Shown here one piece after another: positions 47,494 through 58,815 of a DNA stretch of 64,000 nucleotides. The stretch spans positions 496,001 through 560,000 of the forward strand of contig NC_016473.1 in the NCBI RefSeq assembly GCF_000226095.1. Direction: 5' to 3'. The first letter of the stretch is position 1. Each line of letters begins with the position of its first letter. Both the position numbers and the translations under genes were made by a program. This DNA comes from Thermothelomyces thermophilus ATCC 42464 (taxonomy: Eukaryota > Ascomycota > Sordariomycetes > Sordariales > Chaetomiaceae). A model generated the notes under the pieces. That model worked only from the letters and a program-made list of their open reading frames with translations, was not told the DNA's origin and did not search any database.

Positions 47494-50400
47494 ATGGAGC
47501 CCGTTATCGACGAGCGCTGGGCCGAGAGGCCGGCGTTCCTCCTGTTTGGAGATCAGTCGCTCAACTGCCACACCTTCCTGGCTCACTTCTTCCGCAAGCC
47601 CGCCATGGACCAGGGCCACCTGGCGAAGGCCTTCTTGCTTCAGGCCTTTCATCATCTGAAGAAACTCATCGACAAGATGCCCCCGGCCGAGAGAGCAATG
47701 TTGCCCGAATTTAGGACACTGCAGCAACTCAATGAGCGATACCACAGTGCCACGCTGAAGCACGCAGGCATCGACGCAGCTTTGCTGGCAATGGCTCAGA
47801 TCGTGCACTATATCAAGTGAGTGCTTCCAATAACCAATATACCCTGCTGCTCGCACTTAGGCCGTTGTCTCTAACACTTACTCCCCAGTCACTCTGAAAA
47901 ACACTGCGAGGACATCACACAGCCTCACCAGACCTTTCTCATTGGACTTTGCTCCGGGCTTTGGGCGTCATCCGCTATATCGGTGTCACCGTCGTTGCCG
48001 GACCTCGTCCATGTAGGGGTTCAATTTGTCCTATTCGCTTTCAAGACGGGCACATACGTCCACTCGGTTTCGCAACAGTTGAGCCCGGCATTCGACCGGT
48101 CGGAGTGCTGGACGTACGTCTTCTCCGGGCTGGAGCAGGACGATGTCGTAGCCAGGCTAGATGCCTTCAACCGCGTGTGTGTTAGTATCCCACCCGGCCG
48201 CCAGAGATGTGTATGTATGTGTCGGATAGACCAGTGATCTAACTAACCGTCGTCACCGGGGCCCCGCAGAACATCCCGCCCGCTTGTCGCGCATACGTGA
48301 GTGCGGTATCCGAGTACAACATTGCAATATCCGGACCGCCCAGCACTCTAGACACGCTGGTCAAGAACGAGATCTTGCCAGCGGAACCGGTCTCCATCCC
48401 CGTCCATGGTCCCTACCACGCGCCGCACCTGCACGCCGAGGTAGACGTCAAGGCTTTGCTAGACCTGGATAAGCCAGAGACGCGGGACGCACTGTACATG
48501 ACAAGTCCTCGGTCACCCATCATGAACTGCGGCGCCGGAACGTGGTTTACCGAGACGGACACGCTGTCGCTCGTGGCCGCGGTTGCCACTACCATCCTGA
48601 AAGAGACATTGGACTTTACCAAGGTGCTTAAGGGCTGTGTCGAAGCTGCTCGCGAATTTAAATTCGAAGACAGGAGATGTCTCATCCTCCCCCTCGGTCC
48701 GACTCAGAACGCGGGAACGCTGAAGAAACTCCTCGAAGAGGAAGCAAAGTTGAAGGTGAAGACTCGCATGCCGCCGCCCTACTCACCAGAGAGTACGGCA
48801 TCCACGGTAGGAAACCAGGGCTCGATTGGGAGACCCAAACTTGCCATCGTCGGCATGGCCGGCCGCTTCCCCGATGCCCCCAGCCACGAGGCGCTTTGGC
48901 GATTGCTGGAACAGGGTCTCGACGTGCACCGTGAGGTCCCCCCCGATCGCTTCGATGTGAAGACGCACTTCGACCCGACCGGCCAGAAGGACAACACGAG
49001 CCACACCCCGTACGGTTGTTGGATTCCGGAGCCGGGCCTCTTCGACCCCCGGTTCTTCAGCATGTCGCCTCGCGAGGCCGCCCAGACCGACCCGATGCAG
49101 CGGATGGCGCTGACGACCGCATACGAGGCACTGGAGATGTCAGGCTACGTCCCCAACAGGACCCCCTCAACGAGGCTTGACCGGATCGGAACGTTTTATG
49201 GCCAGACGTCCGACGACTGGCGCGAAATCAATGCGGCACAGACGATTGACACGTATTTCATCACGGGCGGCGTTCGCGCCTTTGGGCCTGGCCGGATCAA
49301 TTACCATTTCGGATTCAGCGGACCCAGTCTCAATATCGATACCGCTTGCTCTTCCAGCGCGGCAGCGATGCAGGTGGCTTGCACGGCTCTCTGGGCCGGG
49401 GACTGCGACACGGCCGTTGTTGGCGGCCTGTCGTGCATGACGAACCCGGACATCTTTTCCGGACTCAGTCGAGGCCAGTTCCTCTCCAAGAACGGGCCGT
49501 GTTCCACCTTCGACAATAAGGCTGATGGCTACTGCCGTGCCGATGGCTGCGCCTCTGTCGTCGTCAAGCGTTTAGATGATGCATTGGCCGACAACGACCG
49601 GATTCTTGGTGTCATCCTCGGCACCGCCACGAATCACTCGGCAGACGCCATCTCCATCACTCACCCGCATGGCCCAACGCAGGCCATCTTGTCAACCACT
49701 GTTCTAGACGAGGCTGGCGTCGATCCTCATGATGTCGACTACGTCGAGATGCACGGAACCGGTACGCAGGCAGGGGATGGCACCGAGATGCGGTCAGTCA
49801 CCGATGTCTTTGCCCCTGCAGACCGCCCAAGGCCCCACGACAGGCCGCTGTTCTTGGGTTCGGTCAAGGCAAACGTCGGACACGGAGAGGCCGCCTCCGG
49901 CGTTACCGCGCTCATCAAGGTCCTCTTGATGCTCGAAAAGAACCTCATTCCGCGTCACGTTGGTATCAAGCCAAACAGCATCATTAACCAGACCTTCCCC
50001 AAGGATCTCTCGGAACGAGGCGTCAACATCGCATTCCACACGACGCCCTTCAAGAGGAGAGACGGCAAGCCGAGGCGCGTCTTCGTCAACAACTTCAGCG
50101 CTGCGGGTGGTAACACCGGGATTCTGGTAGAAGACCCTCCGAAGCCTCCGCCGGCTAAGCCTGATCCTCGCAGTCACCACATCGTCACGTTGACCGGGAA
50201 GGCCAGGGCTTCCTTGCTGATGAACGCCGAGCGGCTCCTGCGCTGGATGGAACAGCACCCGGAAACGCCTGTCTCGCACATATCATACAGCACGACGGCG
50301 AGAAAGATGCAGCATTATTGGCGAATAAGCGTGACAGGTTCCGAGATTGGAGACATCCAGAAGGCAATTCAGAACGCCCTTGGCGAGGGCAACTTTTCGC

Positions 50401-52547
50401 CTGTCAAAGCCGAGCAGCCTAAAGTCGTCCTGATGTTCACTGGTCAAGGCACGTTCTATGCCGCGCTGGGCAAGGAATTTTATCGGAACCACTCGGTGTT
50501 CCGCAGGAGCATTGACGGCTTTGTTAAGTTGGCTCGCATGCAGAACTTTCCATCTTTCCTTGGGCTCATCGACGGCAGCGAGCCAGACGTGTCTCGGCTG
50601 TCGGCGGTTGAGCTGCAGCTTGGTTTGGTATGCTTCCAGATGGCGCTCGCCCGACTGTGGATGTCGTGGGGGATCAATCCCGCCGCCGTCGTGGGCCATA
50701 GCCTTGGAGAATATGCCGCTCTCGAGATCGCCGGCGTGCTCTCCGCCAGCGATGTCATCTACCTCGTCGGTTCTCGTGCGCAACTGCTCGAAAAGGCATG
50801 CGAACCCGGCACCCACGGCATGCTCGCCGTCACGGGTGCACACGACGCCATCATGGAGGCCATGGGTCGGCGGGCCCTTGGGCTCAATGTGGCCTGCATC
50901 AACGGGCCCCGTGAGACTGTCCTTAGCGGTCCGGTTGCCAAGACGTTGGAGGTTGCGTCGTTCCTGTCCCCTCGCGGCTTCAGGAGCACTCCGTTGAAAG
51001 TAGCCTATGCTTTCCACTCCCCACAGGTGGAGGTCATCATGGATGACTTTGAGAAACTCGCGCAAGGAGTCACGTATAATGTTCCCAAAGTCCCCGTCAT
51101 CTCGACGGCCCGTGGAAAGGTGATTGTGGCCGACGAATTTGACGCCAGGTATCTCCGCGAGCATTCACGCAACACCGTCGATATGCTCGGCGGGCTCGTT
51201 GATGCTCAGAGGAACGGCACTATTGATGCCGAAACTGTCTGGCTCGAGATCGGCGCTCACCCCGTTCTTACGACCATGGTCAGGGCTACCTTTGGCACCA
51301 CTACGGTGGCAGTCCCTACCCTGCGCCGTGATGAACCGTGCTACAAGACGGTGACGGAGAGCATTTCCACGCTTCATAGCCAGGGTGTCGACTTAGACTT
51401 CAACGAGTATCACCGCGAATTTTCCGACTCTGTGCGCCTCCTGGATTTGCCCAGCTACGCTTTCGACGAACGTAACTACTGGATCCAATACACGGGCGAT
51501 TGGTGCCTGATCAAGCACAGAACAGCGGCGGCCAGCGAGTCGGAGTCGAAGCCTCGATGGCCGACCATTTCCACGACTTCGGTACAGAAAGTCGTCAAGG
51601 TAGAAGTCGACGGCGACGTGGCCACGGTGGAAATTGAGTCCGACCTCCACCAGGAGCAGCTCCGGAATGCCGTATCTGGCCATCGGGTCAACGGGGCCCC
51701 GCTGTGCCCATCATCTCTCTATGGCGATATGGCCATGACCGTGTGCGACTATGCCTACAAGCTGCTGCGTCCCGAGAGTCGAGACATCGGCTGTAACGTC
51801 TCAAACATGGAGGTCCCCAAGACGCTCATTCTTGATGAAACAGCTAAAAGTCACATCCTCCGCCTGACGGTGACGGCCAATGCAAAACTCGGCTTCGCCG
51901 ACTTGACCTGGCACACGGGCGACGGCAAGAGGAAGATCAACCATGCCCACTGCAAAGTGTACTACGGCAACCGTGATGACTGGCAGAGCGAGTTTGACAG
52001 AGCCGCCTATCTCGTCAAGTCCCGAATTGACTTCCTTCAGGAGGCTGAGAAGAGGGGGAAAGCGTCAAAGGTTGGCCGTGGCCTGGCCTACAAGCTCTTC
52101 TCCGCCTTGGTCGACTACGCCCCGCGTTATCGGGGCATGGAGGAGGTTACCCTTGACAGTGCCACTTGCGAGGCGACTGCCAGGATTCGCTTCCAGACAA
52201 CGGAGCAGGATGGTACCTTCTACTTCAGTCCCTACCACATTGACAGCGTCTGTCACATCTCTGGTTTCATCATCAACGGCACCGACGCCGTGGATTCCCG
52301 CGAACAGGTCTTTATTTCTCACGGCTGGGGCTCCATGAGGTTCACCGAGATTCCGGACGCCAACAAGGAGTATCGCAGCTATATCCGCATGCAGAAGATG
52401 AAGGATAGCAAGATGATGGCCGGCGACGCCTATGTCTTCGACGGCGACAAGATCATCGGCATGACGGGCGACATCAAGTTCCAATGCATTCCGCGCCATG
52501 TCCTCAACACGGTGCTTCCCCCACGAGGCGCACAAGCGGTTCGGACC

Positions 52548-52580
<33 letters not shown>

Positions 52581-54542
52581 CGACCGCCCACCACGACCGC
52601 CGCGCCAAGCAAGCAGACAAGCAAGGAACCAAGCAAGTCACCAACCAAGCCGCCAAACAAGTCTGCGGCCACCAAGACGAAGAAGAAGGAGAAGACTGTG
52701 ACACCCTCTAACATACGTACGGTGGACCAGAATCTGAAGAGCGTGGTCACGGCAGTCATGGACATCCTTGTCCGGGAGTTGGGCTGCAGCCCTGACGAGC
52801 TTGCTGACAACGTTTCCTTCAATGATCTCGGCGTTGATTCCCTAATGGGCTTGACGGTTACTGGCAAGTTCCGTGAAGAGTTGTCTTTGGACGATATTGA
52901 CTCGGACGTCTTCCTTGAACACACCACTATTGGCGCGTTCAAGCAGTACCTGGCGAGATTCGAGTCTCGGCCGGGTCGCCAGGAAAGCGTGCCGTCTCGA
53001 GGCTCAGAAGTGTCGCCGGACGACGAGTCCCCTGAGCTTGACTCAGATTCGGACGTAACGACGCCGCCCGACGACAGCGAAACCCATTCATCCAAGGCCG
53101 GCGAACCGGCCGAAGCCCCTTCAGCTGACGAGGGTGCAAAACTGCGGGACACACTTCGCCGGGCCATTGCCGAGGAAGCAAAGGTTGAAGTCGAAGAAGT
53201 CCTTGCCGTGCGGGATCTGCCCAGTCTTGGCGTCGATTCTATCATGGGTCTGGCTATCGTTGGCCGTGTTCTCGAGGAGATTGGTGTCGCTCTGGAGAAA
53301 GACCTCTTCCTCACGAACACAACGCTCAAAGAGATAGAACGCGCCCTCGGTATTGAGGACTTGCCCAAGAAGTCTTCCAAAGCCAAACAGGAACCGAAGC
53401 AACAACAACACGAACAGGCACCACCCAGGAAGGAAGCCAGGCAGGAGCCCAAGCAAGAATCCAAGAAGGAAACGAAAGAGGAACCCAAGCAGGAGCCTAA
53501 GAAGGAAAACAAGAAGGGACCTGAAGAGGAGTCCAAGCAAGCCGAGAAGTCTCGGAGACAGACCGAGGAATCTTCAAAAACGGGCCCTCCTGTCAAGCAG
53601 CATCCGAGGATTGGTTTGGAGGAACCCGCCCCTCCAAAACCTCCTAGGCCCACAGAAATCATGGACGATTATCCACAACGCACGGCCAGATCTGTCCTTC
53701 TGTCTGGGACATCAAAGTGTTCCAAGCAGCTGTTCATGATTCCGGACGGCAGCGGCTCCGCCACATCGTACACGGAGATTGCCAAGGTTGGGGGTGATTG
53801 GCGTGTCTGGGGCCTCTTCTCTCCCTTCATGAAGACACCCGAGGAGTATGTCTGCGGAGTGTACGGCATGGCGGCAAAATTCATCACCGAGATGAAACGT
53901 CGCCAGCCCTCCGGCCCATATTCTGTTGCGGGGTGGAGCGCCGGCGGCGTCATTGCGTATGAGATGGTGTATCAATTAACCACGTCCGGCGAGGAGGTAG
54001 AGAACCTTATTCTCATCGATGCCCCCGCCCCGGTCACTATCGAACCGCTTCCTCAAGGCCTTCACGCATGGTTCGCTTCGATCGGACTGCTTGGCGAAGA
54101 TTCTGGGAAAGATGGGGGTGAGAAGAAGGTACCGGAGTGGCTTCTTCCCCATTTTGCCGCCTCCATCACGGCCCTGAGCAATTACTATGCCGATCCCATC
54201 CCGAAGGACAGGAGCCCCAAGACCATGGCCATCTGGTGTGAGGACGGCGTGTGCCACCTGCCCACGGACCCCCGACCGGAGCCGTATCCGAAGGGCCACG
54301 CCCTCTTTCTTCTGGATAACCGCACCGACTTTGGACCGAACCGATGGGACGAGTATCTGGACGTGAACAAGTTGAAGCTCAGACACATGCCTGGGAATCA
54401 TTTCACCATGATTCACGGGGAGCTGGTATGCCTTTCCCAAGATCATCACTTGAGGATGCTGCGATGTTAACTCACAGGAACGCAGGCCAAGCAACTGGAA
54501 GGCTTCATCAGGGAGGCCCTTATAGACGAAAGCTGCGACTGA
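47494..54542 (+). CDS. Non-reducing polyketide synthase, SAT-KS-AT-PT-ACP-ACP-TE
   Basis: Iterative type I synthase making an aromatic polyketide from acyl and malonyl units. Exons are inferred at 47494-47816, 47889-48180, 48270-54425 and 54486-54542, giving 2,275 aa. Order and active residues: SAT Cys129 (GLCSG) and His255 (GPYHAPH); KS Cys565 (DTACSSS), His700 and His743; malonyl-AT Ser1016 (GHSLGEY); product template His1343 and Asp1530; ACP1 Ser1729 and ACP2 Ser1862 (GVDS); thioesterase Ser2095 (GWSAGG) and His2249 (GNHF). No KR, DH, ER or methyltransferase is present. Ten Ala in a row begin the PT-ACP1 linker, and ACP2-TE is joined by a ~110-residue Lys/Glu/Gln/Pro linker. The last short exon restores HGEL-AKQLEGFIREAL, as in the family. 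Double-ACP-plus-TE is the layout of pigment synthases; chain length and product cannot be told from sequence. The donor of intron 2 (GTTAGT at 48181) is the least certain junction. Confidence 0.94.
52550..52580 (+). repeat. GCT trinucleotide run encoding ten alanines in the PKS
   Basis: Nine GCT codons and one GCC encode a poly-Ala tract just after the product-template domain. It opens a Pro/Thr/Lys/Ser-rich linker leading to ACP1. The near-pure codon makes it prone to length change. Confidence 0.9.
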
Positions 54543-54719
54543 CCGTCTCGGCCCCTGTCCTCTTAGCAGCGAACCCGGAAGGGTGCAGACTGAAGCGTGT
54601 GTTTTATAGTTATTGTTACATCGTATATTTGATATACAACTATATTCTTCAGTGCTGGGCAATATGGTCAGAGATGGAAAAGTGCTACGTCGTCTTAGGC
54701 TTTGGTAATGGGTGCTAGA

Positions 54720-55560
54720 GTACAAGGTATAGCACACAAGTTATCCTTAGTAGTATATTTAGCTTCTTAGTAGGTTTAGATATTATATAACTAGGTACTC
54801 TATAATCTCTCTCTCTTAGCTATAGGTATAATAAGGGGTATTAACCCCTAGGATCCCCTAGGATTTAAATCTTAAATAGAAAGTTATAAAGGCTAATAGT
54901 ACTTATATAAGCCTATATTACCAAGAAGCCAAACGTGAGAATCCTAGGAAATTCGGTTACAAAGGGACCTAGACCTCATTTTACAAGGTATAAGGGCCTA
55001 TAACCGTCGTTTGGCAAGGAGGGTCCTATAGTGACTAATGGACCTAGGGAGGCTAAGCATTGCCTTATAAGGAGGCTAGACCGGGAGGCGAGGCCTCTAT
55101 AGGGCTATTCTAGCCACTTTTCCTTTTCTTTATAATGTATTAGTATTCCGGATTAGGCGTTAAAGGCGGGACAGAGGTTTTCATCTGGCCTATTAGGTAT
55201 GGTTTTCTTTATATATAACTAGAGAGGCTTTGGTATACTTATTAGTATAGTAGTATAGGATTAATAATAATAATAATAATAATACTTAACTATTTTAAAA
55301 TGGATTCTTAACTAATTTAGTCTAATAAATATCTTACTTAAGAATAATATCTTAATTTTGATTTACTGGAACCTGAGGTATTTAAAGAGGTCTCTTACTA
55401 GCTTATAAATGAACTTAAAAAGGAGGTTGAATAGTAGCCTAAACTAGAGGTGCCTGAGGATGATCATTCTATAAGGGATTCTAGATCACTTTGGAATTGA
55501 TTATAAACTATAGAGTAATTAAGCCGAAGAATCAATTCTGAATCGAATCGTATATTTTAG
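54720..55560 (+). mobile_element. RIP-mutated retroelement-like relic
   Basis: TA-rich DNA with abundant TAG/TAA triplets, unlike the surrounding sequence. It contains a repeat copy (55101-55284) that ends in a TAA trinucleotide run. Directly after this a stop-riddled frame begins with ATGGATTC near 55299 and reads as fragments such as EPEVFKEVS and LEVPEDDHSIRDS. A terminal repeat followed by a gag-like leader is one reading (an LTR-type 5' end). No reverse transcriptase was found, so the class is uncertain. The sense strand is inferred from that frame. Confidence 0.55.
55101..55284 (+). repeat. Dispersed ~185-bp repeat, copy A
   Basis: Starts near AGGGCTATTCTAGCCAC and ends in a (TAA)n run. 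It matches the reverse complement of 60061-60246 along its whole length, with differences mostly C/T and G/A. Copy A keeps more G and C (for example CCGGATTAGGCG against CTAAATTAGGCA in copy B). Confidence 0.88.
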
Positions 55561-55977
55561 GCTATACACTATTGGTCAGATTACGTCACGTGATGCTCGG
55601 TTAAGGGGGGTCTGGTCAGGCCAAGTCAAGGGGAATGGCCAGGCTAACAAATACCTGTGCTCCGCCTGCGACTCGTCATCCTAGCCCATCCTATTGCTTC
55701 AAAACCTCCAAACATTGATTGCCATCTGAGACGTCGTACCTGACTCCGTAGGTTGTCAAAATACAACTAGGCGGCGGATCTTAGGAGGGAGGGTATATAT
55801 CGAGTTTCAAAACCGAAGTGGTAGCGGTCAGGCAGTGGTCCCCGACTGCAAGGGTTTCAGCGGAAGAGGGATGTGTCAGTCGTCAATTAGTAAATGTACA
55901 ATGTCTGTATAAATGCATAAATACCCTGACTGTGGTGTACACTTCGCGCAGCTCTCATCGAGGCCCACAGTAGGCAT

Positions 55978-56190
55978 GAAGCTTCGCTTCGAATGCACCC
56001 TCGATTGTGATAACTAATTAGTTAAAGTAGAGAGGGAAAGAGCACTGCGGGATGCTAAGAGTGTGGCATCCAATGGGCGCACAGATTAATCTGGAGGATT
56101 AGCCGTTTAGATAGAAGTGAAGCTCCTTCCTTCGCTCTTCAATGTGTATACACATCTCAGAGACTCAGAAATTGAAGCTTCGCTTCAATT
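55978..56190. repeat. Paired GAAGCTTCGCTTC hairpin motifs
   Basis: The self-complementary 13-mer GAAGCTTCGCTTC occurs at 55978-55990 and 56173-56185. The second copy extends to a 9-bp stem with a 3-base loop (56170-56190). The spacing of about 200 bases could mark the ends of a small non-autonomous element, but no target duplication was recognised. Confidence 0.5.
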
Positions 56191-57597
56191 AGGTTATGTT
56201 GCTCCATCTATGACTTCGGAACGTTGCCAATCGCATCTCTAGCGCTTTCAGGCCGCTGGTTGATCCGCGGGTTTGAGGCTTTCGGAGCACTCCCATATGT
56301 ACTGCATGCGAACGTCGGGCTATTCCTGCTCTATCGCTCGCCTCTGCTTGGGAGTGCTAACAATGAAACAGCAACTTAATAACTTGCATTTGTGGGAGAC
56401 AGGGCTTCATTCTGAACAGTATAGTACATAACTTGGATTTTGCCCGTGCGCCTGGCCCTCGACTTAGTAGGGAAGTGGCGAGTCAATGCGCCTAGGGACT
56501 AACTATGATTGGCCTAGACCCCTCGCTCTCTTCCCGATACGGAAGGAGCAGTCGCAGGGGCCGCGCGTGCCTGGGCAACTTCGCTAGATGAACGCGTCAG
56601 GGACACATGATGGTCAGAGAGAGTCCCTTTCTGCTTTGCACATCCACTGCAGGCACAACACACGATCACCGAGCACAGGCACCAGGTGCCTGAACTAGGT
56701 AGGGACCGAGACGCAGGGCTCTATTCCTGCGCTTGAATATAGCGTCTTTACTGAACTCGAACGGTTGTGAGGCACCGTCTTCCTTCAGTCGATCACCCAA
56801 GAAATATCAGAGGCTAGGCGAGTAAGACAACGATTCTGACCATTATAGGAAGAAGCATGTGATAGAGCGCGATGTCTAAAATTCAGGTTCTTGAAGCCAC
56901 GCAGCCACGGAATCACGTGTAGGATATGGGGCTTTCACATTGTCGGGCGCACTTTCCAGACCTCTCGCGGTTCCAGAAATGCTTATGCCCAACCTCGGCA
57001 CTTGCGCCCCCACTAACTCAACGGAAAGAGGTTGACTGGACTGCTTTCGTCATATTCTGCACGCCATTTTTGCGTCTGAAACCGCGACGAATCACGGTGA
57101 ACTTTGCACCGCTCGCCCCCTCAGGTTGTCGGCAGTGGTGTTCTAGTGCCTTCAGATGTCTGCCCTCGTTTCTGCGGCCATACGGCCCGGAGGCTACCGA
57201 ATCGTTCAGAAGTTTTACTTTAGAAGGAACCTGATTGTTTGTCCATCACATCAGCTGTGCCAGGTCGCGCAGAGGCCTACGAACCAGGAAGTTGCGCGTT
57301 GAGATGTTAGATGGGATTGTTCTAATGCGGCAGGTGGCAAGTGTACAGCAAAACCCAATAAATTCAATCAGTAGCTTGTAGTGTCAACAAAGCGCTTGCT
57401 ATTTCGTCTCTTCGTCTTCTCTAACGGGCTGAGAACAGAGTAAGAGATTTGAACAAGAACGCCAAACGCCGGCTTTTATTTTGGCCTAAATTTCCGTGGC
57501 CTTGCGACCTGTCTCCATGTTTAGCGCAATCGTATAGTGTTTTTCCAATTCACCACAGCCGAAACAACCAAATATACAAAGACGCAAAAGAAAAATA

Positions 57598-58815
57598 TTA
57601 CAGGCCCATATCCACCTCACCAGACCACGGCAAGTTCCCCTCTTCCTCGCCAACCCAATCCTGAATCTCCTCCTCGATCCCACCCGTTTCCTCCCCCGAC
57701 TCGTCCGTCTCCCAACCGGCAATTACCCGGAGGTTCTTTGCCCGGTTCCAAAGCTCGACAGCCCCGTCCTGGTCGTAGGGGGCGAGCAGGACGGCGACGC
57801 GCTCGGCGAGGCAGTCGAACTCCTCGGCGTCGCGGCTCAACCGCAGCGGCAGCGGCAGCAAGGGCGAGGGCGGCGGGGACGGCAGCGCGAAGGGGCCGGA
57901 GACGACGGCGGCGGCGGCAGGGAAGGTGGGGTCGGGCTCGGGCTCGGGCTCTGGCTCGGGATTGGCGGCGATGCGGGCGACGCGCTCGTAGATGGTGTAC
58001 ATCTCGAGCGCGACCTCGTACGTGGCCGCGACGACCTCCGGGCGGGCGACGCAGCGGGGGCAGTCGACGACCAGCCAGCACGACCTGAGCGAGGCCGAGT
58101 TCTGGCCCAGCAGCGAGTCGGCCGAGTATGGGACCGCCGCGTGCTGGGGCGCGTTGACGAGCCGCGAGAGCTCCAGCGGCTCGTCGTACAGGTCCCGGTG
58201 GATCTCGCAGCCGAACCGCCGCAGCCGGGACTGGGACGGGGGCACGGGACCGGGCGGGCGCGGAGGGCCGGGCGCAAGCGAGATGGAGGCGGCAGGAGCT
58301 GCAGCAGCAGCCTGCACGAGGTTGGTTGCCCCTGGGAAGGGGCCAAGGGTGCCCCAGGCGAGGTCGGCAGGATTGGCGCCGTGAGTCGCAACGCCAAGGG
58401 GACCGGACATGGCCGTCGGGGGCGCGGGGAAGCCAGGGATGGCGGGAGGAGCGGCGGGGATAGCCACTGGTCCTTGAGAGAAGGAGACCAAGGCAGGGGC
58501 TGCCACTGCGGGGAACGCGGCGGCCGGGACAGCAGAAGGGGCGGCGGGAGGGAAGGCGGCAGGGACGGCGGCGTTGTTAGCCCCCCTCCGGACGGGTCGC
58601 TTGGACCGGGTAAAGAAGCATTCCACGCTGGGGCGTGTCATGCACTGATGGCAGGGCCGGGCCCTGTCATTGTGGCCGCTGCACTTGACCTTCATCCCGT
58701 AGCAAGGCTGGCAGCTCTCCTTGACGGGATGGTGGGAGGGGATGCCGTCAACTTCAACCACCTTGGGCGCGTAGTTGAAGTTGAGGACCCCGGTGAAAGT
58801 GATGTTGGAAGCCAT
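57598..58815 (-). CDS. Zn2Cys6 transcription factor, pathway-regulator type
   Basis: Predicted nuclear regulator encoded by a single 405-aa exon. The binuclear cluster is near the N-terminus at C35-C38-C45-C55-C58-C66 (CX2CX6CX9CX2CX7C), with basic residues KRPVRRG behind it. A long Ala/Pro-rich disordered stretch follows (about 75-200), then a conserved-looking helical segment with CPRCVARPEVVAATYEVALEMY near 255, an EPEPEPEPDP run, and an acidic C-terminus that could act as an activation domain. A small size, an N-terminal cluster and a C-terminal Cys-containing helical region recall AflR-type cluster regulators; this is an impression, not a proven relationship. It lies 3 kb downstream of the polyketide synthase, convergent with it, and is bracketed by inverted copies of a RIP-mutated repeat. 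The next start codon would remove part of the cluster, so the first ATG is taken. Confidence 0.8.
   Translation of the reverse strand: MASNITFTGVLNFNYAPKVVEVDGIPSHHPVKESCQPCYGMKVKCSGHNDRARPCHQCMTRPSVECFFTRSKRPVRRGANNAAVPAAFPPAAPSAVPAAAFPAVAAPALVSFSQGPVAIPAAPPAIPGFPAPPTAMSGPLGVATHGANPADLAWGTLGPFPGATNLVQAAAAAPAASISLAPGPPRPPGPVPPSQSRLRRFGCEIHRDLYDEPLELSRLVNAPQHAAVPYSADSLLGQNSASLRSCWLVVDCPRCVARPEVVAATYEVALEMYTIYERVARIAANPEPEPEPEPDPTFPAAAAVVSGPFALPSPPPSPLLPLPLRLSRDAEEFDCLAERVAVLLAPYDQDGAVELWNRAKNLRVIAGWETDESGEETGGIEEEIQDWVGEEEGNLPWSGEVDMGL

Larger units (their letters stand above)
54543..57597. other. Repeat-bearing intergenic region after the polyketide synthase
   Basis: No intact gene was found. 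The left part (about 54,720-55,560) is TA-rich and is a degraded retroelement-like relic. The middle holds two hairpin motifs around GAAGCTTCGCTTC. The right part (56.3-57.6 kb) has ordinary composition and only short open frames, the longest 102 codons at 56926-57234 without recognisable content. The last ~150 bases are the 3' flank of the minus-strand regulator. Confidence 0.5.

Noticed and set aside
52430-53662. Minus-strand open frame of 410 codons opposite the PKS ACP region
   Set aside because: Serine-rich low-complexity antisense of the PKS linkers and carrier domains.
54426-54470. Reading the PKS through to the stop at 54470
   Set aside because: The sequence after GEL does not resemble a thioesterase end, whereas splicing GTATGC...CGCAG yields the usual AKQLEGFIREAL tail. 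An alternative acceptor at 54477 gives a non-family tail.
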